A DNA stretch of 42,513 nt from VGBO01 sp964453335 (GCA_964453335.1 CAYVOK010000020.1:1-42513), one strand, 5' to 3'; positions 7,633 to 15,776 are shown, numbered from the stretch's first letter. Notes: generated by a model from the letters alone, not told the origin. Made by a program: numbers and translations.

Positions 7633-9051
7633 GTGGCAGGCACCTCGCGGGCACGACGGACGCTCGTCGCCGCAGGTGGGATCGTCGCGGTGCTCGCCGT
7701 GGTCGGCGCCGTCGTCGTCGGGATCGTCGTCGCCCGGCTCGACGGGTTCGAACGACTCGACCTGGCACTCGCCCGCAGCTCCGGCGACGCGGCGTTCAAC
7801 GTGCTGGTCGTCGGTTCCGACAGCCGGGAGGACATCGCCGGCGTCCCCGAGTTCGACGACGGTGCGGTCGAGGGTGCGCGGTCGGACACGCTGATCGTCG
7901 CCCGGCTCGATCCGGCCACGGGATCGGTCGCGTTGCTGTCGGTCCCGCGTGACCTGTACGTCCCCATCGCCGGTACCGACCGGTCGGACCGGATCAACGC
8001 GGCGTTCGGTCTCGGCGAGCAGCAACTCGTCGACACCGTGCAGGCGGCGCTCGACATCGAGCTGAACCACTACGTCGAGGTCGACTTCAGGGGGTTCGAG
8101 CGGCTCGTGTCGATCATCGGTGGGGTGCCCGTGTACTTCGACACGTTGCTGCGGGACGACGTCACCGGCCTCGACGTGCGCAAGGTCGGCTGCGTCACCC
8201 TCGACGGCCCGCAGGCACTCGCGTTCGTACGGTCGAGATCGCTGGAGTACTACGACCCCGACGAGGAGGACTGGGTCACCGACACGACCGGTGACCTCGG
8301 GCGCATCACGCGCCAGCAGGTCTTCATCCGTCGGGTCGTCGCCCAGCTCGGGACCCTCGGACTCACCGATGTCGGGAAGGTCGACGGGCTCCTCGAGGTC
8401 GCCGCGGACAACGTGATCTTCGACACGGGCCTGTCGAACACCCGCATCCTCAAACTCGCCCGGACGTTCCGGTCGGTGACGAACGAGGACGTCGGGACGT
8501 ATGCGCTGCCGACGGAACCGTTCGTGACGGCCGAGGGTGCCGAGGTGCTCCGGGTGCTCAAGGCCGAGGCGGCGGACGTGCTCGCGATCTTCCGGGGTAC
8601 GTCCCCCTTCGGGCCGACCGCAGCGGTCGCCCGGGCAGTCGAGGTCGCCGAGCCCGAGGACGTCACCGTCGTCGTGCAGAACGGCACCGGCATCGCCGGC
8701 CAGGGGCGCGACGTCGCGGACGGACTGCAGCTCGTCGGCTTCGCGATCGAGAGCGTCGGGAACGCCCCCCGGTCGGGGGAGCTGCGCACGACGATCACCT
8801 ACCGGCGCGGGAACATCGCTGCGGCGGAGGCGGTCGCCCGCTACCTGCAGGCCGGTGTGCGACTCGTCGAGAGCGATGCGGCCGGCGGGAACGTGATCGT
8901 GACCACCGGTGCCGACTACCGCGGGGTGCTGCCGCCGACACTCGCAGACGCCGCGGACGCACCCAAGGGCGCGCTCGCCGACCGGTCGTCCACCGACACG
9001 ATCGGGATCGCCCCGCCCGCCGTCGCCCCGGCGGACGCCGCCTGCAACTGA
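7633..9051 (+). CDS. LytR-CpsA-Psr (LCP) family protein with LytR C-terminal domain
   Basis: LCP proteins transfer undecaprenyl-linked glycopolymers to peptidoglycan on the outer face of the membrane. The 472-residue product has a cytoplasmic basic start and one membrane helix (about residues 10-35). The LCP catalytic domain follows with 'VLVVGSDSRED', 'ARSDTLIVARLDP', 'SVPRDLYVPI', 'RINAAFGLG' and 'LDGPQALAFVRSRS'. The region around residues 340-430 ('VTVVVQNGTGIAGQG...VGFAIESVGNA') is a LytR_C domain. The Ala-rich C-terminal tail is overlapped on the other strand by the IspD-like gene. GTG 7633 was chosen from the leaderless -10 spacing. The WecA-type enzyme at 33921 could supply related lipid-linked sugars. 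Confidence 0.93.
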   Translation: MAGTSRARRTLVAAGGIVAVLAVVGAVVVGIVVARLDGFERLDLALARSSGDAAFNVLVVGSDSREDIAGVPEFDDGAVEGARSDTLIVARLDPATGSVALLSVPRDLYVPIAGTDRSDRINAAFGLGEQQLVDTVQAALDIELNHYVEVDFRGFERLVSIIGGVPVYFDTLLRDDVTGLDVRKVGCVTLDGPQALAFVRSRSLEYYDPDEEDWVTDTTGDLGRITRQQVFIRRVVAQLGTLGLTDVGKVDGLLEVAADNVIFDTGLSNTRILKLARTFRSVTNEDVGTYALPTEPFVTAEGAEVLRVLKAEAADVLAIFRGTSPFGPTAAVARAVEVAEPEDVTVVVQNGTGIAGQGRDVADGLQLVGFAIESVGNAPRSGELRTTITYRRGNIAAAEAVARYLQAGVRLVESDAAGGNVIVTTGADYRGVLPPTLADAADAPKGALADRSSTDTIGIAPPAVAPADAACN

Positions 9052-9380
9052 GCGAGCGCGACGACGAACGCCCCGACGGACGTGGGCGGGGTCGGCTCGC
9101 GGAGGACCTGCCGGGCGGCATCCGCCCGCACGACGACGGGGAGGACGGGTCGCCGCAGCGCGGCACGGTCGACCGCAGCGGCGATCGTGCTGTCGGGACC
9201 GACCCGCTTCGTCGCATCGGTGACCGGCACGGTCGCGGTCGCCACGACGGCGTCGCCGAGCAGGCCGACCGGATCGGCCGGCGCCGTCCCGGGCGCGTCG
9301 GTGAGCACGACGACGGGTGCGTCGGTTGCGACGATCGCGTCGGCGGGCAGGACGTCGCCCCCCACGACGAGGACGACCAC
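8916..9380 (-). CDS. Truncated IspD-like protein (beta-arm-containing fragment of the cytidylyltransferase fold)
   Basis: The 353 bases between the LCP gene and ispD read best on the minus strand, with strongly GC3-biased codons. The ~154-residue frame contains 'DAPVVVLTDAPGTAPAD', then 'VPVTDATKRV' and 'AAAVDRAALRR'. In IspD the beta-arm has the pattern P-V-x-D-T-x-K-R ... V-D-R-x-x-L; here the Thr of D-T is replaced by Ala. The nucleotide-binding GxGxR...K segment is absent and HDAARP is replaced by TDAPGT, so catalysis alone is unlikely. GTG 9380 is a tentative start. The last ~45 codons lie antisense to the LCP gene and are low-complexity, so the functional protein may effectively end near 9050. 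This could also be a decaying gene duplicate. Confidence 0.5.
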   Translation of the reverse strand: MVVLVVGGDVLPADAIVATDAPVVVLTDAPGTAPADPVGLLGDAVVATATVPVTDATKRVGPDSTIAAAVDRAALRRPVLPVVVRADAARQVLREPTPPTSVGAFVVALAQLQAASAGATAGGAIPIVSVDDRSASAPLGASAASASVGGSTPR

Positions 9381-9391
9381 CCCGGCCCCGG

Positions 9392-9397
9392 TAGCGT
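9392..9397 (+). promoter_or_regulatory. -10-like hexamer, leaderless start of ispD
   Basis: TAGCGT (context GGTAGCGT) lies 7 bases before GTG 9405. It sits between the divergent starts of the IspD-like gene (9380) and ispD (9405). Confidence 0.6.
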
Positions 9398-9404
9398 GCC
9401 CCGC

Positions 9405-10139
9405 GTGGTCCAACCCGTCGACCTCCCTGCGTCGCGTTGCGCCGTGATCGTGCTCGCCGGCGGTTCCGGCACCCGGATGGGCACCGACGGCAACAAGGTC
9501 TACCGCACCGTCGGCGGTCGGCCGTTGCTCGCGTACCCGCTCGCGGCGTGCGAGGCGGCCGACGTCGTCGACGACGTCGTCGTCGTGGTGCGGGCCGGCG
9601 ACGAAGGCGATGTCGCACCCCTCGTCGCTGGTTGCAGCAAGGTCCGCGCCGTCGTGCCCGGTGGTGCCACCCGCACCGGGAGCGAGCACGCCGGTCTCGC
9701 CGCGCTCGGTGCGCGGGCCGACGGCGACGTGGTCGCCGTGCACGACGGTGCCCGGCCGTTCCTCACGGTCGCGTTGCTCGCCGAACTCGTCGCCGCAGCG
9801 CGCCGCCACGGGGCGGCGGTGCCCGCGCTCGCGGCGCCACCGCTGCTCCGGGTCGACGGCGACCGGCTCGTCCCCTGCGAGGACGGACCACTCGTGCACG
9901 TGCAGACCCCGCAGGTGTTCCTCGCCGGCCCGCTGCTCGCCGCATACCGCACTGCCGCCGCACGGGGGGCCGAGGGTGCGGACACGGCGGAGACCGTCGC
10001 CGCGGCGGGCGGTCCGGCGGCGCACGTGGTCGCCGGCGATCCCCGCAACCTGAAGGTCACCACCCCGGCCGACCTGCCCGTCGCCGAGGCGTACGCCGCG
10101 TGCTGGGCGGACGGGGTCTGGGTCGATCAGCGCTCGTAG
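9405..10139 (+). CDS. ispD: 2-C-methyl-D-erythritol 4-phosphate cytidylyltransferase (IspD), atypical beta-arm
   Basis: IspD makes CDP-methylerythritol from CTP and MEP in the non-mevalonate isoprenoid pathway, which feeds the nearby carotenoid genes. The 244-residue product has the N-terminal 'LAGGSGTRMGTDGNKVY', 'VHDGARPFL', 'HVQTPQVFL' and the C-terminal 'NLKVTTPADLPVAEA', all diagnostic. The dimerising beta-arm usually has D-T-x-K plus D/E-R (such as PVRDTMKR and TVDR in E. coli), but here reads 'ALAAPPLLRVDGDRLVPCEDG', so the Asp-Thr and the Arg are missing. GTG 9405 fits the leaderless -10. No ispF is adjacent. A related sugar-nucleotide transferase is a less likely alternative because the TPQ and NxKxT motifs are intact. 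Confidence 0.85.
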   Translation: MVQPVDLPASRCAVIVLAGGSGTRMGTDGNKVYRTVGGRPLLAYPLAACEAADVVDDVVVVVRAGDEGDVAPLVAGCSKVRAVVPGGATRTGSEHAGLAALGARADGDVVAVHDGARPFLTVALLAELVAAARRHGAAVPALAAPPLLRVDGDRLVPCEDGPLVHVQTPQVFLAGPLLAAYRTAAARGAEGADTAETVAAAGGPAAHVVAGDPRNLKVTTPADLPVAEAYAACWADGVWVDQRS

Positions 10140-10660
10140 ACGGGGGTGAGGATCGCCCGGCCGAGCGTGGTCCCGAACAGGTGGAACCCGGCGAGGGCGT
10201 TCGTCGCCGACGCGTCGACACCGAGCTTCGGCACCGACACGGCGTGCACCACGAAGCAGTAGCGGTGCGGCCCGTGGCCGGGGGGCGGCCCGGCCCCGAC
10301 GTAGCCGGGGATGCCGGCGTCGTTGCGCAGCTGCACCGCCCCGGCGGGCAGCCCGTCGCCGTCGGCGTCACCCGCCCCGGCGGGGAGCGCGGCGACCGTC
10401 GCCGGGATGTCGACCACGAACCAGTGCCAGAACCCGCTGCCCGTCGGTGCGTCAGGGTCGAAGCACGAGATGGCGAAGCTCTGCGTCCCTGCGGGCGCCC
10501 CGGACCATGCGAGATGCGGCGAACGGTCCTCGCCGCCGGCGCCGAAGATGCCGCTCACCTGGGCGAGCGGGAGGGTCGCACCATCTGCGACGTCGTCGCT
10601 GCGGACGTCGAAGGAGGCCACGGAGGGCAGGTAGTCGTACGGCAGGGGCGGTCGGTTCAC
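10127..10660 (-). CDS. YbhB/YbcL-type PEBP family protein
   Basis: This is a Raf-kinase-inhibitor-like (phosphatidylethanolamine-binding) protein of 177 residues; bacterial members are of uncertain function. Family stretches are 'GEDRSPHLAWSGAPAGTQSFAI', 'CFDPDAPTGSGFWHWFVVDIPA', 'GYVGAGPPPGHGPHRYCFVVHAV' and the Ala/Gly-rich C-terminus. GTG 10660 was chosen for the GAGGAGG ribosome binding site just upstream and because it forms a GTGA overlap with crtYd. It is the last gene of the carotenoid operon and overlaps the 3' end of ispD on the opposite strand by 13 bases. A role in carotenoid production is only suggested by the coupling. Confidence 0.92.
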   Translation of the reverse strand: MNRPPLPYDYLPSVASFDVRSDDVADGATLPLAQVSGIFGAGGEDRSPHLAWSGAPAGTQSFAISCFDPDAPTGSGFWHWFVVDIPATVAALPAGAGDADGDGLPAGAVQLRNDAGIPGYVGAGPPPGHGPHRYCFVVHAVSVPKLGVDASATNALAGFHLFGTTLGRAILTPVYER

Positions 10661-10983
10661 GGGTGTCCTCCTCGGCGTCGCTCGCGTGCGGCGAGAGCAT
10701 CCCACACCGAGCACACCCCGAGGATCAGCGCGAAACCGAACCCGAAGTCCTCGATCGGGCTGTCGAAGAACACCCGGATACCGCTCGCGTGTTCGGCCGC
10801 GTAGATGACGATCGGTGACGACAGCTTCGTCAGCCAGCCGTCGACGAAGATCTGGAAGAAGAACATGATCCCGATGCTCAGCCAGAACGTCGACTGCGTC
10901 AGCAACCGGGTTCGCAGGATCCGCAGGTCGAGTACCGCGGCGACGGCCATCGCGACGAGCGTGGCGGCGGTGTACTCGGGCAT
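10657..10983 (-). CDS. crtYd: Lycopene cyclase domain protein, second subunit (CrtYd-type)
   Basis: Heterodimeric lycopene cyclases of actinobacteria consist of two small membrane proteins, CrtYc and CrtYd; this is the distal one. It is 108 residues with about three membrane helices ('TLVAMAVAAVLDL', 'STFWLSIGIMFFFQIFVDGWL', 'FGFALILGVCSVWDAL'). The motif 'FFDSPIEDFGFGF' resembles the P-x-E-(D/E) motif of this family. The ATG at 10983 shares one base with the crtYc stop (TGATG) and the 3' end overlaps the PEBP gene by GTGA. The product could be cyclised C40 or, with a lycopene elongase elsewhere, C50 carotenoids. Confidence 0.88.
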   Translation of the reverse strand: MPEYTAATLVAMAVAAVLDLRILRTRLLTQSTFWLSIGIMFFFQIFVDGWLTKLSSPIVIYAAEHASGIRVFFDSPIEDFGFGFALILGVCSVWDALAARERRRGGHP

Positions 10984-11303
10984 CAGTCCGACCCCTCGCC
11001 GCGCATCCGGCGCACGGCGCCGAGGGTGAGCAGGGCGCACAGCGGGATCACCAGGAAGAAGGAGACCTCCTCGATCGGCACGTCGAGGGCGACGATCCAG
11101 CCGGTGGTGTACCGCTCCGAGAACGTCCAGTGCCCCCGGGCGATCGCGACGACGTCCCAGACGAGGAAGGGCCCCGACACCGCGGCGATCGACGCGAGCA
11201 GACGCCGTGGGCGCCGCCACACCCGGGCGCCGAGCACGAACTCGAGCGGCAGGGTGACCACCACGCAGGCGGCCATGACCGCGAGGTACTGGAGCCGGTC
11301 CAT
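10983..11303 (-). CDS. crtYc: Lycopene cyclase domain protein, first subunit (CrtYc-type)
   Basis: This is the partner of CrtYd in the heterodimeric lycopene cyclase of the cytoplasmic membrane. The 106-residue product has three hydrophobic helices ('YLAVMAACVVVTLPLEFVLG', 'SIAAVSGPFLVWDVVAIA', 'VSFFLVIPLCALLTLGAV'). The signature 'TTGWIVALDVPIEEVSFFLV' contains the P-x-E-E residues of the CrtYc/CarR-type cyclase domain. ATG 11303 lies 4 bases after the glycosyltransferase stop; longer upstream starts would run antisense-like through that gene. The two short cyclase genes follow directly on one another. Confidence 0.88.
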   Translation of the reverse strand: MDRLQYLAVMAACVVVTLPLEFVLGARVWRRPRRLLASIAAVSGPFLVWDVVAIARGHWTFSERYTTGWIVALDVPIEEVSFFLVIPLCALLTLGAVRRMRGEGSD

Positions 11304-11307
11304 GCGC

Positions 11308-12378
11308 TCAGCCTCGCGCGCCGGGCGCGAGGTGCCGGTCCTTCCAACGGACGGGACGACGGGTGGCTGCCAACAGGGCGGAGCGTGCGGTGATCGCGAC
11401 GAAGCCCACCGCGAGCACGGGCAGCAACGCGGTCGCAATCGTCGGCCGGGCGACGGCCCGCACCACCGGGACGGACCCGACGGTCACCACGAGCCACACG
11501 AGCGCGGCGGCGCGCGGGTCGGTGCCGAGGCGGACGAGCGGGAGGGCGCACGCCCCGATGAAGGGGACGGTGGCGAGCACCGCCCACGGTGGGGTCCGGC
11601 GCGCGCCGCCGGCGATGTTCTTCGACCACCCGTGCAGGATCGCCGCCGGACCGTCGGGGTACATGCGGTACCGGACGAGGTCGCCGCCCCGGCGTAACGA
11701 CACGCCGTGGCCGCAGGACCGGAACCGGTGGGCGAGCGCCACGTCGTCGAGCAACTCACGGGCGACCGCCGCATGACCGCCGACCGCAGCGAGGTCGTCG
11801 GCCCGCACGGCGATGCACGGTCCGAACGCCGCCCGTGCGCCACCCGACGCCGGGTTCCGGCCGGCTGCGGCGCCGAGCGCGGCGACCACGTTGAAGGGGA
11901 TCGACGCGAGCTCCACCACGCCGCCGGTGTCGTGGCGGGGGGCGACGCTCACGAGGCCTCCCTCGCGGTCGAGGACGCTGACGACGGCTTCGAGGGCACC
12001 GGGGGCGAGACGGACGTCGGCGTCGAGGAGGACGACGACGGGCCGGTCGACCGCCTCGGTCCCGACGTGCACGGCCCATGACTTCGGGTTCCATCCCGGC
12101 GGGCGTTCGCCGGCGTCGAGCACGGTCGCGCCGGCGTCGGCGGCGATGCGGGCGGTGGCGTCGGTGGACCCGTCGTCGACGAGAACGAACTGCGCCGGAG
12201 CGGCGTGCCGCAGGTCGGCGAGGAGGCCGGGGAGGTTGTGCGCCTCGTTCCGTGCGGGGACGACGACCGCCACGTCGTCGAGGGTTCGGGCTGCGGGACG
12301 GAGCCGCGGCACCCGGACGACGAGGAGGGTCGCCAGCCCGAGCCCGACGAGCAGGGTGACGGCGTCGGAGACGGTCAC
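11308..12378 (-). CDS. Family 2 glycosyltransferase of the carotenoid operon (CrtQ-like)
   Basis: This is a membrane-associated GT2 enzyme of 356 residues. It has an N-terminal membrane helix (about residues 3-20), then the GT-A core: 'VAVVVPARNEAHNLPGLL', 'FVLVDDGSTDATARIA', 'PVVVLLDADVRLAPGALEA' (DxD-type), 'ARELLDDVALAHRFRSCG' (the D-D acceptor region) and two to three C-terminal membrane helices after 'AILHGWSKNIAGG'. This layout resembles CrtQ/diaponeurosporenoate glycosyltransferases. GTG 12378 forms a GTGA overlap with crtB. It may glycosylate a carotenoid end group. The sugar and acceptor are unknown. Confidence 0.88.
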   Translation of the reverse strand: MTVSDAVTLLVGLGLATLLVVRVPRLRPAARTLDDVAVVVPARNEAHNLPGLLADLRHAAPAQFVLVDDGSTDATARIAADAGATVLDAGERPPGWNPKSWAVHVGTEAVDRPVVVLLDADVRLAPGALEAVVSVLDREGGLVSVAPRHDTGGVVELASIPFNVVAALGAAAGRNPASGGARAAFGPCIAVRADDLAAVGGHAAVARELLDDVALAHRFRSCGHGVSLRRGGDLVRYRMYPDGPAAILHGWSKNIAGGARRTPPWAVLATVPFIGACALPLVRLGTDPRAAALVWLVVTVGSVPVVRAVARPTIATALLPVLAVGFVAITARSALLAATRRPVRWKDRHLAPGARG

Positions 12379-13253
12379 CGGCCCCGCCGCGCCCGCCCGA
12401 GTTCGCGCGCCGCCACGGCGAGCTTGCGTGGGAGGGGGACACGTGCCCGCCGGGAGAACACGTCCCACCCGTTGGCCTCGACCCGGTCGAGGATCTCGCC
12501 GTAGAGGATGCGGGCGGCGCGGATCGCCCCCGCCGAACGGGCGGGGAGGAGCGCGATGCCCTCGTCCGCCGACCGGTACAGCGCCCGGATGCGATCGGCC
12601 TCGAACCGGCAGAGCGCCTCCCACGCCGGGGTGACCGTGCGGGACCACGGGTCGGCACCGAACCGTTCGAGGTCTTCCGTCGGCAGGTACACGCGACCCC
12701 GGTCGAGGTCCTCACCGACGTCGCGCAGGAAGTTCGTGAGCTGGAACGCGATGCCGAGATCGCGGGCGCGGGGGAGCGCCACCTCGGGCTCGGCGGGTTC
12801 GAGGATGGGCAGCATCAGTTCGCCGATGACCGCGGCGGAGCCGTCCATGTACCGCTCGAGGTCGGCGTAGGTCGCGTACGTGGTGACGTCGAGGTCCATC
12901 GCCATCGCGTCGAAGAACCGGGTGAACGCGCTCGGCGGGAGGTCGAACGCGACGGCGGTGTGCACCACCGCGTGCAACACCGGGTGGTCGCTGCGGCGGG
13001 CGGCGAGGTCGGTCTCGAAGCGGTCACGGAACGCGGTGAGCGCGGCCCGGCGTTCCTCGGTCGCCGCGTCGTCGAACGCGTCGACGATCTCGTCCGCGTA
13101 CCGGCACAGTCCGTAGAGGGCGTGCACGTGGTGCTGCTTGACGCGTGGCAGCGCCCGGGTCGCCCAGTAGTAGGTGGTGCCGTGCCGGCGATGCAGCTCC
13201 CGGCAGCGGGCGTAGCTCTCCTCGAGCAGGACGGGGTCGACCCGTTCAGCCAC
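12375..13253 (-). CDS. crtB: Phytoene synthase
   Basis: It joins two geranylgeranyl diphosphates head to head to give phytoene, the first committed carotenoid step. The product is 292 residues. The two Asp-rich regions are 'YADEIVDAFDD' and 'DVGEDLDRGRVYLP', with 'YYWATRALP' near the N-terminus and 'IAFQLTNFLRDVGED' as the second prenyl-diphosphate site. GTG 13253 gives VAERVDPVLLEESYA and overlaps the crtI stop by 8 bases. It lies in the operon crtE-crtI-crtB. Squalene synthase-like alternatives are unlikely given the adjacent desaturase and cyclase genes. Confidence 0.95.
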   Translation of the reverse strand: MAERVDPVLLEESYARCRELHRRHGTTYYWATRALPRVKQHHVHALYGLCRYADEIVDAFDDAATEERRAALTAFRDRFETDLAARRSDHPVLHAVVHTAVAFDLPPSAFTRFFDAMAMDLDVTTYATYADLERYMDGSAAVIGELMLPILEPAEPEVALPRARDLGIAFQLTNFLRDVGEDLDRGRVYLPTEDLERFGADPWSRTVTPAWEALCRFEADRIRALYRSADEGIALLPARSAGAIRAARILYGEILDRVEANGWDVFSRRARVPLPRKLAVAARELGRARRGR

Positions 13254-14709
13254 GGCGCACCCGGTCGACGGCGTCGGCGGCGAGCCGACCGGAGACGAGC
13301 ACCATCGGCACGCCCACCCCCGGGCGGGTGCCGGACCCGACGAAGACGACGCCGGGCAGGCGCCGGTCGGTGAGCGCAGGCCGGAACGGTCCGCTCTGGG
13401 TGAACCGGTGGTCGAACGCGAACGGGGTGCCGCGTCCCATGCCCTGGGCGCGCCATGCCGGCGGGTCGGTGATGTGCATCACCTCGGGCTCGCCGTGCAG
13501 GTACCCCTCGGCCCGGGCCCAGGTGAGCATCCGTTCGGTGAGCTCAGGGGTGGCGCGCTGCCAGTCGACGTCGTGACCGAGGTGGGGGACCGGTTCGAGG
13601 ACGTACAGCGTGTGGCCGCCGTCCGGTGCCGCAGTCGGGTCGGTGCGGGACGCGACGGTGACGAAGCGCGACGGGTCCGACATCGGTCGACCGCGGTCGA
13701 GGAGCTCGTCGAACGCCGGCGCCCACGACTCGGCGAAGTGGATGTTGTGGTGGGCGACGATGTCGGGCAGGGGCCCGCGGGTGCCGATGAGCCACACGAT
13801 GCAGGACGGGGACGATCGGCCGACCCGCACGGGGAGCGGCGGCTTCACGCCGAGGAGATCCGGGTAGGCGCGGGCGAGGTCGGGGTTGAGCACGGCGGCG
13901 TCGGCGCGCAGTACCCCGTCTGCGGTGACGACCTCGACGGGACGGCCGGGGCGCACCGTCTCGACGGTCGTGCCGTAGCGGAACTCCACACCCGCTGCGG
14001 TGAGCGCCTCCGCGAGGCCCGTCGCGGCGGCGTGCATGCCGCCCTCGGGGAACCAGACGCCTTCGACGGTGTCCATGTAGGCGATGACCGCGAACAGGGC
14101 CAGTGCCCGGAGCGGCGAGAGGCCGGCGTACATCGCCTGGAACGAGAAGAGGCGACGCAACCGCTCGTCGGTGAAGAAGTCGTCGACCCGCCCCTGCAGC
14201 TTGCCGAACCCGCCGAGCCGCACGAGGTCGACGAGGGCTCCGGGGGTGCGCAGCAGGTCGGCGGGGGTGCGGAAGTCGCGGGCGATGAAGTTGGGGAACT
14301 CGACCCGGTACAGCTCGGTGACCCAGTCGACGAACCGGCCGAACCCGTCCGCGTCGTGCGCCCCGGCCGCGGCCCGGATCTCCTCGGTCATCCGGTCGCG
14401 GTCGGTGTGCACGGCGAGGTCGCTGCCGTCCCAGAACCTGGCGCGGTATGCCGGTTCGACCCGGCGCAGGGCCACGTGGTCCTCGAGGCGGGCCCCCGCT
14501 GCGGTGAACACGTCGGCGAGTAGGTCGCGCATCGTGAGCACGGCCGGCCCGGTGTCGAAGCGGTAGCCGTCGAGGCGGAGCTCCCCGGCGCGTCCACCGG
14601 GGGCGTCGCCTCGTTCGACGACGGTGACCCGGTACCCGCGGCCCACGAGGTGCGCGGCGGCTGCGAGCCCGCCGAGGCCGGCACCGACGACGACGACGTG
14701 CTCGCTCAT
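13246..14709 (-). CDS. crtI: Phytoene desaturase (CrtI type)
   Basis: An FAD enzyme that desaturates phytoene towards lycopene. The 487-residue product begins with the dinucleotide fold 'HVVVVGAGLGGLAAAAHLVG', then 'VERGDAPGGRAGELRLDGYRF' and 'DTGPAVLTM'. The C-terminal FAD signature 'LPGVVFVGSGTRPGVGVPMVLVSG' is typical of CrtI. ATG 14709 was chosen for the GGAGG 5-9 bases upstream and the N-terminus just before the Rossmann fold; an ATG at 14721 is less likely. Its start overlaps the crtE stop by ATGA and its end overlaps crtB. Confidence 0.95.
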   Translation of the reverse strand: MSEHVVVVGAGLGGLAAAAHLVGRGYRVTVVERGDAPGGRAGELRLDGYRFDTGPAVLTMRDLLADVFTAAGARLEDHVALRRVEPAYRARFWDGSDLAVHTDRDRMTEEIRAAAGAHDADGFGRFVDWVTELYRVEFPNFIARDFRTPADLLRTPGALVDLVRLGGFGKLQGRVDDFFTDERLRRLFSFQAMYAGLSPLRALALFAVIAYMDTVEGVWFPEGGMHAAATGLAEALTAAGVEFRYGTTVETVRPGRPVEVVTADGVLRADAAVLNPDLARAYPDLLGVKPPLPVRVGRSSPSCIVWLIGTRGPLPDIVAHHNIHFAESWAPAFDELLDRGRPMSDPSRFVTVASRTDPTAAPDGGHTLYVLEPVPHLGHDVDWQRATPELTERMLTWARAEGYLHGEPEVMHITDPPAWRAQGMGRGTPFAFDHRFTQSGPFRPALTDRRLPGVVFVGSGTRPGVGVPMVLVSGRLAADAVDRVRRG

Positions 14710-15770
14710 GTCGACCTCCATGCGGATCTGCGGGCGAGTTCGGCGAGCTCGTCGCGTGCGGTGGCGTGCAGGTCGCATGCGGCGAGCGCGGCGAGGCCCT
14801 CGGTGACGAGTTCGTCGATGCGTGCCTCGACCGCAGACCGGGCGCCGCTCTCCTCGATCAGTTCCCGCAGCCCGGCGATCTCGGCGGGGCCGAGGTCGGG
14901 TTCACCGAGGCGGGCGATGAGGGTGCCGGCGCCGGGATGCCCGGTCGCGTCGGCCCACGTGCGGGCGAGATGGACGAGCAGCGTCTGCTTGCCCTCCCGG
15001 AAGTCGTCGCCGGCGGGCTTACCGGTCTCCGCCGGGTCGCCGAACGCACCGAGGACGTCGTCGCGCAACTGGAACGCCTCGCCGACGGCGAGGCCGAACC
15101 GGCTGAGACCCGGGCCGAGGTCGTCGAGGCGGCCGGCGAGGGCGGCACCGAGGTGCAGCGGGCGTTCGACGGAGTACTTCGCCGTCTTGTAGCGGATGAC
15201 CGTCTCGGCGCGTTCCCGGTCGAGGTCCCGACGGGCGGCGCCCATCATGTCGAGGTACTGCCCGACGTGGAGCTCGACCTGCATCTCGCCGAACAGGTCG
15301 GTGACGGCACGGGGGAACGCGGCGACGAGCCGGTCGGCGTAGACGAACGCGAGGTCGCCGAGCAGGACCGCCATGCCCTCGCTGAACCGCCGGGCCTCGC
15401 CGCTCCAGTGCGCGTCGGCGTGCAGTGCCTCGACGGCCCGGTGCACGGTCGGCGCGTGACGGCGGGTGTCGGACCCGTCCATCACGTCGTCGTGGACGAG
15501 TGCGAACGTGTGCAGCATCTCGACGGCGGCACCGAGATCGGCGATCCGCCCGTCGGTCGGGTCGCCGCCCGCCCCGACGAACGCCCAGAAGCAGAACGCC
15601 GGTCGCAGGCGCTTGCCGCCGTTCGCGATGAACCGGCGGAGCAGGTCGAAACCGACGTCGAGGTCGTCGTGGACGGCACGCCACCGGCGCTGTTCGCCGA
15701 CGAGGAGATCGTCGAGCCGGGCATCGACGGCGACACGGACCGGCTCGAACTGCGGGACCGACGGCGGCAC
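14706..15770 (-). CDS. crtE: Geranylgeranyl diphosphate synthase (polyprenyl synthetase)
   Basis: It makes the C20 allylic diphosphate used by CrtB. The 354-residue product has the first Asp-rich motif 'LVHDDVMDGSDTRR' (DDxxD), the conserved 'GGKRLRPAF', 'YKTAKYSVERPLHLGAAL', and the second Asp-rich motif 'QLRDDVLGAFGDP' followed by 'GKPAGDDFREGKQT'. GTG 15770 is preferred because a -10-like TAGGTT ends exactly 6 bases before it, as in other leaderless genes here. A GTG at 15776 would start directly against the hexamer. It is the first gene of the seven-gene carotenoid operon. Shorter (farnesyl) or longer product lengths cannot be excluded. Confidence 0.92.
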   Translation of the reverse strand: MPPSVPQFEPVRVAVDARLDDLLVGEQRRWRAVHDDLDVGFDLLRRFIANGGKRLRPAFCFWAFVGAGGDPTDGRIADLGAAVEMLHTFALVHDDVMDGSDTRRHAPTVHRAVEALHADAHWSGEARRFSEGMAVLLGDLAFVYADRLVAAFPRAVTDLFGEMQVELHVGQYLDMMGAARRDLDRERAETVIRYKTAKYSVERPLHLGAALAGRLDDLGPGLSRFGLAVGEAFQLRDDVLGAFGDPAETGKPAGDDFREGKQTLLVHLARTWADATGHPGAGTLIARLGEPDLGPAEIAGLRELIEESGARSAVEARIDELVTEGLAALAACDLHATARDELAELARRSAWRST

Positions 15771-15776
15771 GGGCAC

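Noticed and set aside
9052..9404. Treating this stretch as a non-coding regulatory region
   Set aside because: The minus strand is open throughout, with strong third-position GC bias and IspD-like motifs, so it is better explained as coding.
6367..9618. A 1083-codon open frame on the minus strand across the acyl-CoA dehydrogenase, LCP and ispD region
   Set aside because: Composition is low-complexity Arg/Asp/Gly and it is antisense to recognised genes. Only the stretch 8916-9380, in a different frame, reads like a real protein.
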